64,000 nucleotides of DNA. Origin: Phreatobacter stygius (GTDB taxonomy: Bacteria; Pseudomonadota; Alphaproteobacteria; Rhizobiales; Phreatobacteraceae). The notes below the pieces were generated by a model that was not told the origin of the DNA, made no database searches, and was given only the letters and a program-made list of their open reading frames with translations. The DNA lies in the NCBI RefSeq assembly GCF_005144885.1, contig NZ_CP039690.1, forward strand, positions 6,560,873 through 6,624,872. Direction: 5' to 3'. Positions 54,785 through 63,918 of the stretch are shown piece after piece; the stretch's first letter is position 1; every line of letters begins with the position of its first letter. The position numbers and the translations under genes were made by a program.

Positions 54785-55771
54785 ATGACCACGATCGGCG
54801 CCGGGACGGCCCGCTTCGTCCTCTGCCTCTTGGCCCTGCTGCCGTTGTCCTTCGCGGCGACCGGCCAGACCGGCTATCCGCAACGGCCGGTCACCTTCAT
54901 CGTGCCCTATCCGGCCGGCGGCACCACCGACATCCTGGCGCGCCTGCTCGCCGAACACCTGAAGGAAAAGCTCGGCCAACCCGTGGTCATCGACAACCGG
55001 CCGGGCGCCGGCACGACGATCGGCGCCGGCATGGCGGCGCGCGCCGAACCCGACGGCCATACGCTGTTGATGGCGACCAGCACGACGCTGGCCATCAATG
55101 CCAGCCTGTTCCAGCGCCTGCCCTATGATCCGGTCGCCGATTTCGCGCCGGTTTCCCTGGTCGCCGGCGTGCCGCTGATCCTGATCGTCAACCCGGCGCT
55201 CAACATCAAGACGCTGGCCGAGTTCGTCGCTTATGCCAAGAGCAAGCCCGGCGAACTGGCCTACGGCTCGGCCGGCAACGGCACGCCGCATCACCTTGCC
55301 GGCGAGCTCCTGAAGACGGTCGCCGGCATCGAGGCGCGCCATGTCGCCTATCGCGGCAGCGTGGTGGCGATGAACGATGTCATCGGCGGCCATATCCCCT
55401 TCATGTTCATGGACATGGCTCCGGCCCTGCCGCTGATCGCCGCGGGCAAGCTGACGGCGCTGGCCGTCTCGGCGCCCCGGCGTGTCGCCGCCGCGCCGAC
55501 TATCCCGACCGTCGCGGAAGCCGGCTATCCCGGCTACGAGGCGGTGGCCTGGCAGGCCGTGGTCGTGCCGGCCAGAACCCGGAGCGAGATCGTCGCGCGG
55601 CTGCATGCCGAGATCTCGAGCTTCCTCTCAAGCCCCGCCAACCGCGACAAGCTCATTCAGATCGGGCTGGAGCCGCTCGGCGGCTCATCGCAGGACCTGG
55701 TCGCCTACATCAAGTCCGAGATCGCCCGGTGGGCCCTGGTCGTCCGCAGTTCCGGCGCCCGGGTCGAGTGA
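54785..55771 (+). CDS. Bug-family (TctC-like) solute-binding protein 3
   Basis: The 328-residue protein has a classic Sec signal (residues 1-27, hydrophobic FVLCLLALLPLSFAA) and a Bug domain: VTFIVPYPAGGTTDILARLL, VIDNRPGAGTTIGA, YGSAGNGTPHHL, and VAYRGSVVAMNDVIGG. It has an AGGAGGA well placed before the ATG. It is more distant from the other two Bug proteins and lies between the ThDP enzyme and the monooxygenase, so its ligand may be their substrate. TctA and TctB are absent. Confidence 0.88.
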   Translation: MTTIGAGTARFVLCLLALLPLSFAATGQTGYPQRPVTFIVPYPAGGTTDILARLLAEHLKEKLGQPVVIDNRPGAGTTIGAGMAARAEPDGHTLLMATSTTLAINASLFQRLPYDPVADFAPVSLVAGVPLILIVNPALNIKTLAEFVAYAKSKPGELAYGSAGNGTPHHLAGELLKTVAGIEARHVAYRGSVVAMNDVIGGHIPFMFMDMAPALPLIAAGKLTALAVSAPRRVAAAPTIPTVAEAGYPGYEAVAWQAVVVPARTRSEIVARLHAEISSFLSSPANRDKLIQIGLEPLGGSSQDLVAYIKSEIARWALVVRSSGARVE

Positions 55772-55818
55772 TCTTGGGCCGCCGAGCGCCCGCGGCAAGT
55801 TTGAAAGAACAGCGAAAC

Positions 55819-57474
55819 ATGGCGAGAACGATCGAAACCGACGTGCTGGTGGTTGGCGCCGGCCCGGTCGGCCTGACGCTGGCGATCGACCTGGCCGGCC
55901 GCGGCGTCGATGTGACGCTGGTCGAGCTGCGCCCGCGCGGCGCCCGGCCGGAGCCGAAATGCAACCACGTCTCGGCGCGCTCGATGGAGATCTTCCGGCG
56001 GCTCGGCCTGGCCAAGGCCCTGCGCGAGGCCGGGCTGCCCGAAGACTATCCAAACGACATCAGCTACCGCACCTCGTTTACCGGCCGGGAAATCACCCGC
56101 ATCCCGATCCCGTGCCGGCGCGACCGTTATAGGCGCAAGGACGGGCCGGACGGCTGGTGGCCGACACCCGAGCCGCCGCACCGGATCAACCAGATCTACC
56201 TGGAGCCGATCCTGTTCGGCCATGCCGCCGCCATGGCGCGCATCCGCATCCTCAACCGCACCGAGATCTCGGAGGTCGGCCAGGACCACCATGGCGTCAG
56301 CGCCACCGCCCGGGATCTCGACACCGGCGAGACGATCGCGATCCGCGCGGCTTATCTCGCCGGCTGCGACGGCGGCCGCTCGCTCGTCCGCAAGGCGATC
56401 GGCGCGACCCTCACCGGCGACGCGATGATCCAGCGCGTCCAGTCGACCTTCATCCGCGCGCCGGAACTGATCGGTCTGCAGCAGCACGGCAATGCCTGGG
56501 CGACCTTTTCGCTCAATCCGCGCCGCGCGGGCAATGTCTATGCGATCGACGGACGCGAGACCTGGCTCGTGCACAATTACCTCACACCCGGCGAAACCGA
56601 TTTCGACGCGGTCGATCGCGACTGGGCGATCCGCGCCATTCTCGGCGTCGGCGCGGCTTTCGACTATCAGGTGATCTCGCGGGAAGACTGGATCGGCCGC
56701 CGCCTGGTCGCCGACCGGTTTCGCGACCGGCGTTTGTTCATCGCCGGCGACGCCGCCCATATCTGGGTGCCCTATGGCGGTTACGGCATGAATGCCGGAA
56801 TAGCCGACGCCGCCGGCCTCGCCTGGCTGCTGGCGGCCCGTCTCGCCGGCTGGGCGCCGCCGGGCATTCTCGACGCCTATCAACGCGAGCGCCTGCCGAT
56901 CACCACCCAGGTCTCGCGTTTTGCCATGGACCACGCCCACAAGGAGATCCGCAACCGCAGCGGCGTGCCCGACAATATCGAGGCCGATGACCCGGCCGGC
57001 GCGGCCGCGCGCGTGGCGCTAGGCCAGGCGACCTATGACCTCAACGTCCAGCAATATTGCTGCGCCGGGCTCAATTTCGGCTCCTATTACGACCAGTCGC
57101 CAATCATCGCTTATGACGGCGCCGCCCATCCCGGTTACACCATGGGCAGTTTCACCCCCTCGACCGTGCCCGGCTGCCGCACGCCGCATCTCTGGCTCGG
57201 CGGCGGCCGTTCGCTTTATGACGCGACCGGGCCGGACCACGCGCTGCTCCGGCTCGATCCGGCGCTCGCCGTCGACGGGCTGATGCAGGCGGCTGCCCGC
57301 CGCGCCCTGCCCTTGCGGCTGATCGACATCGACCCGGATGCCATGCCCGAGGCCGACGGCCACGGGCTCATCCTGTCGCGCCCGGACCAGCACGTCGCCT
57401 GGCGCGGCCGGGCCGCGCCGGCCGATCCCCTGGAACTGATCGACCGGCTTCGTGGGGCGAGGGCCGGCGCCTAG
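55819..57474 (+). CDS. FAD-dependent aromatic monooxygenase (PHBH/MhpA-like)
   Basis: The 551-residue group A flavoprotein has VVGAGPVGLTLAIDLAGRG at residues 11-29, the DG motif in AGCDGGRSLVRKAIG, and the second FAD motif FIAGDAAHIWVPYGGYGMNA near residue 315. A thioredoxin-like C-terminal region follows (about 400-551), as in phenol or 3-(3-hydroxyphenyl)propionate hydroxylases. The start at 55819 follows AAAGAACAG; upstream sequence lies in the end of the Bug gene. It is convergent with Lrp, with a hairpin between. Confidence 0.88.
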   Translation: MARTIETDVLVVGAGPVGLTLAIDLAGRGVDVTLVELRPRGARPEPKCNHVSARSMEIFRRLGLAKALREAGLPEDYPNDISYRTSFTGREITRIPIPCRRDRYRRKDGPDGWWPTPEPPHRINQIYLEPILFGHAAAMARIRILNRTEISEVGQDHHGVSATARDLDTGETIAIRAAYLAGCDGGRSLVRKAIGATLTGDAMIQRVQSTFIRAPELIGLQQHGNAWATFSLNPRRAGNVYAIDGRETWLVHNYLTPGETDFDAVDRDWAIRAILGVGAAFDYQVISREDWIGRRLVADRFRDRRLFIAGDAAHIWVPYGGYGMNAGIADAAGLAWLLAARLAGWAPPGILDAYQRERLPITTQVSRFAMDHAHKEIRNRSGVPDNIEADDPAGAAARVALGQATYDLNVQQYCCAGLNFGSYYDQSPIIAYDGAAHPGYTMGSFTPSTVPGCRTPHLWLGGGRSLYDATGPDHALLRLDPALAVDGLMQAAARRALPLRLIDIDPDAMPEADGHGLILSRPDQHVAWRGRAAPADPLELIDRLRGARAGA

Positions 57475-57499
57475 ACCATAGCTCTGCAGAGAAGTTGGC

Positions 57500-57532
57500 C
57501 GTCCTTCGAGCTCTTGCGAGCCTCGAAGGACG
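57500..57532. terminator. Bidirectional hairpin between convergent genes
   Basis: CGTCCTTCGAG (57500-57510) pairs with CTCGAAGGACG (57522-57532), and an inner CTC/GAG extends the stem. It lies between the convergent monooxygenase and Lrp genes. Such CGTCCTTCGAG hairpins are common in Rhizobiales. Confidence 0.7.
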
Positions 57533-57565
57533 CCGGTGCTATATGCAGGTGTTTCAGTCTGAAAG

Positions 57566-58024
57566 CTAAACCCTTCTGTCCTTGATCGTGTTCATGACAA
57601 AACTCGTCTCGATCGAGGCGACACATTTCAGCCGGGCGATCTTCTCCTTGATGAAGCGCTCGTACTGCTCGAGCCCGCCGGTCATGACCTTCAGCACATA
57701 GTCGCGCGAGCCGGTGACGAGGTGGCATTCCAGCACTTCGTCCCAGCCACGCACCGCCGCTTCGAACATGACGATCTCGTCTTCGTTCTGGCGGCTGAGC
57801 CGGATGGTGGCGATCGCCGCCATGGACCAGCCATGGGCGGCCGGGTCGACGCGCGCGGTATAACCACGGATCACGCCGGTCTCTTCGAGCCGCCTGACGC
57901 GCCGCAGGCAAGGTGACGGCGACAGGCCGACCCGTTCGGCCAGCTCGTTATTGGTGATGCGGGCATTGGCCTGCAATTCGCGCAAAATGCGCCGGTCGAC
58001 CTCGTCGGCAATTTTCTGCTGCAT
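57566..58024 (-). CDS. Lrp/AsnC-family transcriptional regulator
   Basis: The 152-residue product has an N-terminal winged helix (about residues 1-60: ITNNELAERVGLSPSPCLRRV) and a RAM/AsnC effector domain with GSRDYVLKVMTGGLEQYERF. The ATG at 58024 gives the usual length. It diverges from the methionine-lyase-like gene, and an 8-base inverted repeat lies between them, so it probably regulates that gene in response to an amino acid. Confidence 0.92.
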   Translation of the reverse strand: MQQKIADEVDRRILRELQANARITNNELAERVGLSPSPCLRRVRRLEETGVIRGYTARVDPAAHGWSMAAIATIRLSRQNEDEIVMFEAAVRGWDEVLECHLVTGSRDYVLKVMTGGLEQYERFIKEKIARLKCVASIETSFVMNTIKDRRV

Positions 58025-58046
58025 GATCTCTCTTGTTTGGCAAAAG

Positions 58047-58085
58047 CTTGCGACAGCTAAGCCATTTCCGCTTGAAAGTCGCAAG
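58047..58085. promoter_or_regulatory. Probable Lrp operator
   Basis: CTTGCGAC (58047-58054) and GTCGCAAG (58078-58085) form an exact inverted repeat over 23 bases, midway between divergent lrp and the methionine-lyase-like gene. A weak TTGAAA / CATGAT promoter with 18-base spacing (58072-58101) overlaps it. Confidence 0.55.
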
Positions 58086-58144
58086 GATCGGTCGCCATGA
58101 TTTGCTAGGATTGCGCCGGAACGACCAACTCAGCGAGGACTGCC

Positions 58145-59434
58145 GTGACCGCTCCGAGAGCCTCCAAGACCCATGTCGGCAATCATCGCCTGCACCCCGA
58201 AACCCTGATGCTCAGCTATGGTTTCGATCCGCAGCTGTCGGAGGGCGCGGTCAAGCCGCCGGTCTTCCTCACCTCCACCTTCGTGTTCAAATCGGCCGAG
58301 GAAGGCCGCGATTTCTTCGACTTCGTCTCAGGCCGCCGCGAGCCGCCGCAAGGCACCGGGGCTGGCCTGGTCTATTCCCGCTTCAACCATCCCAACAGCG
58401 AGATCGTCGAGGATCGCCTGGCGATCTATGAAGGCGCCGACGCCTGCATCCTGTTTTCCTCGGGCATGTCGGCCATTGCCACCACCCTGCTCGCCTTCGC
58501 CAAGCCAGGCGACGTGATCCTGCATTCGCAGCCGCTCTATGGCGGCACCGAAACCTTGCTGTCGCGCACCTTCGCCAATCTCGGCATTGGCGCGGTCGGT
58601 TTCGCCGACGGGGTCAGCGAAGCGGTGGTGCGCGCGGCGGCGGAAGAGGCCGCGGGCAAGGGCCGCGTCTCGGTGATCCTGATCGAGACGCCGTCCAACC
58701 CGATCAACAGCGTCATCGACATTGCCCTGATGGGCCGCATCGCCGACGCGATCGCCGCGCGGCAGGGCCATCGTCCGGTGATTGCCTGCGACAACACGCT
58801 GCTCGGACCGGTGTTCCAGCGGCCGCTCGACCATGGCGCCGACATCTCGCTCTATTCGCTGACCAAATATGTCGGCGGCCATTCCGACCTGATCGCCGGC
58901 GCGGCGCTGGGCAGCCACGCCGTCACCAAGCCGATCAAGGCGCTGCGCGGCGCCATCGGCACGCAGCTCGACCCGCATTCCTGCTGGATGCTCGGCCGCT
59001 CGCTGGAAACGCTCAGCCTGCGCATGGAGCGAGCCAACGACAATGCCCGCATCGTCGCCGAATTCCTGCGCGATCATCCGAAGGTCGAAAAAGTGCTCTA
59101 CCTGCCCTTCCTCGGTCAGGACAGCGCGGAACGGCGGGTCTACGACGCGCAATGCCTCGGCGCCGGCTCGACCTTCTCGTTCGACATCAAGGGCGGCGAG
59201 CGCGCCGCCTTCGCTTTCCTCAACGCGCTGGAAATCTTCAAGCTGGCGGTCAGCCTCGGCGGCACCGAATCGCTGGCGAGCCATCCCGCGGCCATGACCC
59301 ATTCGGGCGTGCCGCTGGCGGTGCGCCAGCGCATCGGCATTCTCGACACCACGATCCGGCTGTCGATCGGCGTCGAACATCCCGACGACCTCGTCGCCGA
59401 TGTCGCCCAGGCGCTGGCCCGCACGGGTGGTTGA
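58145..59434 (+). CDS. Trans-sulfuration PLP enzyme (methionine gamma-lyase-like)
   Basis: The 429-residue protein belongs to the Cys/Met-metabolism PLP family. It has [21 protein letters not shown] near residue 78, SSGMSAI near residue 105, Asp216 in VIACDNTLL, the PLP Lys241 in [13 protein letters not shown], and [19 protein letters not shown]. It may act as methionine gamma-lyase, cystathionine gamma-lyase or a relative; the length and SLGGTES are shared among these. It starts with GTG. The divergent Lrp gene suggests amino-acid control. Confidence 0.87.
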   Translation: MTAPRASKTHVGNHRLHPETLMLSYGFDPQLSEGAVKPPVFLTSTFVFKSAEEGRDFFDFVSGRREPPQGTGAGLVYSRFNHPNSEIVEDRLAIYEGADACILFSSGMSAIATTLLAFAKPGDVILHSQPLYGGTETLLSRTFANLGIGAVGFADGVSEAVVRAAAEEAAGKGRVSVILIETPSNPINSVIDIALMGRIADAIAARQGHRPVIACDNTLLGPVFQRPLDHGADISLYSLTKYVGGHSDLIAGAALGSHAVTKPIKALRGAIGTQLDPHSCWMLGRSLETLSLRMERANDNARIVAEFLRDHPKVEKVLYLPFLGQDSAERRVYDAQCLGAGSTFSFDIKGGERAAFAFLNALEIFKLAVSLGGTESLASHPAAMTHSGVPLAVRQRIGILDTTIRLSIGVEHPDDLVADVAQALARTGG

Positions 59435-59549
59435 GAGGCGCGCACAACGGGCTTGGCCCGCGTTCAAGGGGCGATTCGCTCCCGGAAGAGGAGAGTTCCG
59501 AGCGAGCTCACTGGTGACGTCAGGCAGGACGACTGCCGGCATATTCTCG

Positions 59550-59727
59550 ACGTCATCCCCGGCCGAGCGAAGCGAGGGGAAGGGGATCCAGGAGCCAACA
59601 GGCGGCGCCTTCCGTGCGTAGATTTCTCAAGCCATTCGTCGGTCCCGCTTGCTTCGACATGTCCACCTAGACTGCCCTGCAGCCCCTGGATCCCCTTCCC
59701 CTCGCTGCGCTCGGCCGGGGATGACGT
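59550..59727. repeat. Long palindromic intergenic repeat, family 1, copy B
   Basis: Two 45-base arms, 59550-59594 (starting ACGTCATCCCCGGCCGAG) and 59683-59727, are nearly perfectly complementary across an 88-base centre that begins CCAACAGGC. It matches the element at 11518-11699. It lies between the convergent PLP enzyme and Clp genes and likely ends both transcripts. The rest of the 355-base gap (59435-59789) is unassigned. Confidence 0.88.
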
Positions 59728-59789
59728 AGAGCATTTCTCGACCGCCGGTTGCGCTGTCTTGCCCCCGAATTGCATCGCCCGAGCCGGGT

Positions 59790-62618
59790 TCACCCGCCGG
59801 GCTTGGCCGCCCGGCCGCCGCTCGCCTTCGCCGCCTTGCGGGTGGGCGGCTTCGGCTTGGCGGACTTCTTCTGCGCCGCGCCATTGGCCTTGGCCGCCGC
59901 CCGTTTCGTCGGCGCCGGTTTGGCCGGCGCTTTCCTGGCCGGCGCGATCACCTGCAGGCTCACCTGGCCGTCCTTGTAGGCGCAGCTGACCCGGTTGCCC
60001 TCCTTGATCTCGCCTTTCAGCATGGCCTTGGCGAGCTTGGTTTCGATCAGCTGGCGGATCTGCCGCTTCAATTCGCGCGCGCCGAATTCCGGCTGATAAC
60101 CGACCTCGGCCAGGTGCTCGATCAGGCTGTCCTCGAAGACCAGCTCGACATCCTGCCCACGGGCGGCCTGGCGGACCTGGTCGAGCTGCAATTTGACGAT
60201 CGTCTTGATCTGCTCCCGGTTCAGCGCGTCGAAAATGATGATCTCGTCGATCCGGTTGATGAATTCCGGCCGGAAATGCCGGCGCAGCACCTGCATGATG
60301 TCTTCGCGCACCGTGTTGTTCTGGGTGAAGCCGATGGTCGAGCGGGTCGCGCCGGTGATGATCTCCGACCCCAGATTGCTGGTCGCGATGATCAGCGTAT
60401 TGGTGAAATCGACCACCCGGCCCTTGCCATCGGTCAGCCGGCCGTCGTCGAACACCTGCAGCAGCACGTTATAGACTTCCGGATGGGCCTTCTCGATCTC
60501 GTCGAGCAGGATGACGCTATAGGGCCGCCGGCGGATCCGTTCGGTCAACTGGCCGCCTTCGTCATAACCGACATAACCCGGCGGTGCGCCGATCAGCCGG
60601 GCCACCGCGTGGCGCTCCATATATTCGCTCATGTCGACGCGGACGATGGCGCCCTCGTCGCCGAACACCACCTGGGCCAGCGCCTTGGCGAGTTCGGTCT
60701 TGCCGACGCCGGTCGGGCCGAGGAACAGGAAGGTGGCGATCGGCCGGCCGCCGCGGGTGAGCCCGGCACGAGCCAGCCGGATCGCGTCGCTGACCGCGCC
60801 GATCGCCACGTTCTGGCCGATGACGCGCTCATGCAGGCGCGCTTCCAGTTTCAGGAGCTTGTCCTTTTCCTGGGCGGTCAGCTCGGTCACCGGAATGCCC
60901 GATAGTTTCGAGACGATCTCGGCGACGTCTTCCACCGTCACCTCGGCCGTGCTCGAGCCGAGCTTCTTCTTCCAGGCGCTGTTGGCTTCCGCCAGCGCCT
61001 TGTCCTTGACCGCGCCCTCCTGTTCCAGGGCCTTGGCCCGGTCGAACCGCTTGCGGGTCGTGGCATAGTCCTGCTCGCGCCGGATCTGGGCGATCTCGGC
61101 CTCCAGCTCCTGGATCTCGATCGGCCGCGAGGTCGTCGACAGGTGCACCCGCGCCGCCGCCTGGTCGATCAGGTCGATCGCCTTGTCCGGCAGGAAGCGG
61201 CCGGTGACATAGCGATTGGACAGCTCCGCCGCCGCCAGGATGGCCTGGTCCTGGATGGTCACCTTGTGGTGGACCTCCAGCTTGTCTCTGAGGCCTCTGA
61301 GAATATTGACGGTCTGCTCGACCGTCGGCTCCGACACCAGCACCGGCTGGAAGCGCCGCTCCAGCGCCGCGTCCTTCTCGATATGTTTCTGGTACTCGCC
61401 GAGCGTGGTGGCGCCGATCAGGTTCATCTCGCCGCGCGCCATGGCCGGTTTGAACACATTGGCGATGTCGAGACCGCCCTCGCCGCCGCCCTGGCCGGCG
61501 CCGACAATGGTGTGGACCTCGTCGATGAACAGCACGAGCTGGTCCTGGTTGGCCACGACCTCTTCCATCACCTGCTTGACGCGTTCTTCGAACTCACCGC
61601 GATATTTGGCGCCGGCGACCAGCGAATTGACATTGAGCTCGACCAGCCGCTTGTCGCGCAGCACTTCCGGCACGTCGCCATGGACGATCCGTTGCGCCAA
61701 TCCCTCGACAATGGCGGTCTTGCCGACGCCCGGCTCGCCGATCAGCACCGGATTGTTCTTCTTGCGCCGGGCCAGCACCTCGATGGTGGTCTCGACCTCC
61801 TTGGAGCGGCCGATGACCGGATCGAGGCGCCCTTCCCGCGCCATCAGGGTCAGGTCGCGGCCGACCTTGTCGAGCTGCGGCGTATTGGTGGGAACCTCGA
61901 CCCGGCCTTCCTCGGCGCCCTTGCCGACCACCCGGTCGGTCATCTGCCTGAGCGCCTGGACCGACAGGCCATATTTCTGCAGGAGGTCGCCGGCGAAACT
62001 GTCCGGCACCTCGGCGAGGCCGAGCAGCAGGTGTTCCGGGCCAATATAGGAATGGCCGAAGGCGCGCGAGGCGATGAAGGCGCGTTCCAGCGCGCGCTTG
62101 ACCCGGGGCGAGACGCCGACCTCGCTCTGCTTCGACGACCCGGTCGCCGCCACGGCGGCCGAATGCCGATCGATCTGCTGGCTGAGCTCGGCCGGCGAGA
62201 TCTTGAACTGCTTGAGGATCGCCAGCACCACATTGCTTTCGAGCAGGGCTTGCAGGAGATGCTCGGTATCGACCTCGCGCTTGCCGGATTGCACCGCCCG
62301 CTCGGCGGCCCGCTGCAGCAGTTCCTTGGCCTTGTCGCTGAACCGGCGCTCCAGGTTGAGCGCATCGCGTTCGGCTCCACCGAAACCGCGCCGCGGCACC
62401 GCCGGCTGCGGCTCTTGCGGTGCCTGCGACGACAGCCCGAACGCGCCGCTGCCGAACAGCGCCTCGAGCGGCGAGACGTAACGCTGGTGCCGGGTCAGCT
62501 GGGCATAGTGATAGTCGCAGACATCCAGTGGCCGCCTCTCGCCGTCCTGGACGACGGTGATCCGCACGGTTGCCGGCCGCTCGCCGCAGATGTCGCACAG
62601 GGAATGGGACAGAGGCAT
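59790..62618 (-). CDS. ClpC-like AAA+ ATPase with N-terminal zinc finger and basic C-terminal tail
   Basis: The 942-residue chaperone unfolds or disaggregates proteins. It begins with a probable zinc site (Cys8, Cys11, Cys34, His37: CDICG and CDYHY), then Clp N repeats (about 94-230). The first AAA+ module has Walker A GEPGVGKT near 294-301, a short middle domain follows (about 535-610), and the second module has GPTGVGKTELAKAL near 640. A TIGF loop suggests a ClpP contact. Residues 892-942 are Lys/Ala/Pro-rich, resembling histone H1 tails. The ATG at 62618 has GAGGGTGGA; a GTG at 62633 is weaker. Related to ClpK/ClpG-type disaggregases possibly. Confidence 0.85.
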   Translation of the reverse strand: MPLSHSLCDICGERPATVRITVVQDGERRPLDVCDYHYAQLTRHQRYVSPLEALFGSGAFGLSSQAPQEPQPAVPRRGFGGAERDALNLERRFSDKAKELLQRAAERAVQSGKREVDTEHLLQALLESNVVLAILKQFKISPAELSQQIDRHSAAVAATGSSKQSEVGVSPRVKRALERAFIASRAFGHSYIGPEHLLLGLAEVPDSFAGDLLQKYGLSVQALRQMTDRVVGKGAEEGRVEVPTNTPQLDKVGRDLTLMAREGRLDPVIGRSKEVETTIEVLARRKKNNPVLIGEPGVGKTAIVEGLAQRIVHGDVPEVLRDKRLVELNVNSLVAGAKYRGEFEERVKQVMEEVVANQDQLVLFIDEVHTIVGAGQGGGEGGLDIANVFKPAMARGEMNLIGATTLGEYQKHIEKDAALERRFQPVLVSEPTVEQTVNILRGLRDKLEVHHKVTIQDQAILAAAELSNRYVTGRFLPDKAIDLIDQAAARVHLSTTSRPIEIQELEAEIAQIRREQDYATTRKRFDRAKALEQEGAVKDKALAEANSAWKKKLGSSTAEVTVEDVAEIVSKLSGIPVTELTAQEKDKLLKLEARLHERVIGQNVAIGAVSDAIRLARAGLTRGGRPIATFLFLGPTGVGKTELAKALAQVVFGDEGAIVRVDMSEYMERHAVARLIGAPPGYVGYDEGGQLTERIRRRPYSVILLDEIEKAHPEVYNVLLQVFDDGRLTDGKGRVVDFTNTLIIATSNLGSEIITGATRSTIGFTQNNTVREDIMQVLRRHFRPEFINRIDEIIIFDALNREQIKTIVKLQLDQVRQAARGQDVELVFEDSLIEHLAEVGYQPEFGARELKRQIRQLIETKLAKAMLKGEIKEGNRVSCAYKDGQVSLQVIAPARKAPAKPAPTKRAAAKANGAAQKKSAKPKPPTRKAAKASGGRAAKPGG

Positions 62619-62653
62619 ATCATCCACCCTCACCGCTAGCCATCATCGGGCGA

Positions 62654-62682
62654 ATTAGATAAGCAAAACGCCAGCCTGACAA
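62654..62682 (-). promoter_or_regulatory. Sigma-70 promoter for the clpC-like gene
   Basis: On the minus strand TTGTCA (62677-62682) is followed after 17 bases by TCTAAT (62654-62659), both near consensus. Transcription would start about 30 bases before the ATG at 62618. The remaining gap up to 62940 (322 bases in all from 62619) shows nothing else I recognise. Confidence 0.65.
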
Positions 62683-62940
62683 GCATTATCGGCTCGCATG
62701 AATAGTAATCGCCCGCGTCAAATGAGCCGGATTTTAGCCAAATATTACGGCCCGGCAGCGAGACTTGCCGAGGCGCCGGCCCGACCAATTCAGCGACATC
62801 ATCAGTCTAGGCGGCGCCGGTATAATGACACGCGCCGCATCTCAACCCGGATGCCGGGATCGACGCGACCGTGAACCGCCTCTGCTCTGGTCATCGCGGG
62901 GGATGGCCAGACTTCTTTCATGCGCTGGCGTCTTTCATGG

Positions 62941-63828
62941 TCAGGCGGCGACGCTCTCGCACAATTCCTGGCCAACCCAGGCCAGCAGGCGGTCGGCGGT
63001 CTTGCCGTCGCAGACCGCCGGGTCATAGACGCCGACCAGGCGCGTGCCGTCGGTCGCGACCGCCGGAAACGGCCGGGCCAGCCGGCCCTGGCGAAAGCCG
63101 GCATCGGCGAGCCAGGTCGGGCCGACGATCACCCCTTGGCCCGCAACCGCGGCTTCCAGCGCGACGTAGAAATGGGCGAAGACCTTGGGTTCGAGGTTGC
63201 CGGCCAGGCCCGCCGCGGCAAGCCAGGCCTGCAGCTCGCCGTGGCGGGTATCGGAGACCAGGAAGGTTTCGCCGGCCAGGGCCTGGAGCCCACCGGCGGC
63301 CAGGCGCGCGGCGCGTTCGGGGGCTGCGAACAGCGTCAGCCGTTCGCGGCCAAGCACCCGCCTCTCCCAGCCCGGCGGGATGCGGTCGTGCCGGAGAATG
63401 GCGACATCGAAAGGCGTTTGCCGCCAGTCGTCGGTGCTGTGCACCGGATGGACCCGGACCGGCCGGCCGCCGACCGCTTCCTGCGCCGCCACCAGCCGCG
63501 GCACCAGCCAATGCATCGTCAAGGTGGTGTGCGCCACAACGGTCAGGACAGCCGTCGACTTCACATCGGCCGCGTCCTCGCAGGCCCGGCGCAACTGGCC
63601 AATGGCGAGCCCCACCGCGCGCGCCAGGTCCTGGGCACCGGCGGTGGGTTTCAACCGATGGCCCGGCTCGAACAGCGCCGTGCCCAGTTCGTCAGCCAAT
63701 TGGGTCAGGTGCTTGCTGATGGCGCCCGGCGTGACGCCGATCTCTTCCGCCGCGCGCATGACATTGCCGTTGCGCACCACGGCTTCCAAGGCGCGCAAAG
63801 CCCGGAACGACGGAAGATGTTGCATCAT
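62941..63828 (-). CDS. LysR-family transcriptional regulator
   Basis: The 295-residue product has the LysR helix-turn-helix near the N-terminus (ALEAVVRNGNVMRAAEEIGVTPGAISKHLTQLADELG region, residues about 13-50) and a two-lobed effector domain with GRERLTLFAAPE and VAGQGVIVGPTWLADAG. It resembles the GcvA/AmpR group. It is transcribed away from a palindromic region at the window end, where a divergent target may start beyond the edge. Confidence 0.88.
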   Translation of the reverse strand: MMQHLPSFRALRALEAVVRNGNVMRAAEEIGVTPGAISKHLTQLADELGTALFEPGHRLKPTAGAQDLARAVGLAIGQLRRACEDAADVKSTAVLTVVAHTTLTMHWLVPRLVAAQEAVGGRPVRVHPVHSTDDWRQTPFDVAILRHDRIPPGWERRVLGRERLTLFAAPERAARLAAGGLQALAGETFLVSDTRHGELQAWLAAAGLAGNLEPKVFAHFYVALEAAVAGQGVIVGPTWLADAGFRQGRLARPFPAVATDGTRLVGVYDPAVCDGKTADRLLAWVGQELCESVAA

Positions 63829-63898
63829 TCATCTTGCCAAAAACTCACATACGACAGATTTAAACTCGCTTTTCGTCAATAACAAGATCGCATATCAT

Positions 63899-63918
63899 AG
63901 TATTTGAGCGTCAATACT
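63899..63918. promoter_or_regulatory. Candidate LysR operator
   Basis: AGTATT (63899-63904) and AATACT (63913-63918) form an exact inverted repeat with 8 bases between, including a T-N11-A arrangement. It lies 71 bases upstream of the LysR start in AT-rich DNA. Confidence 0.45.
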
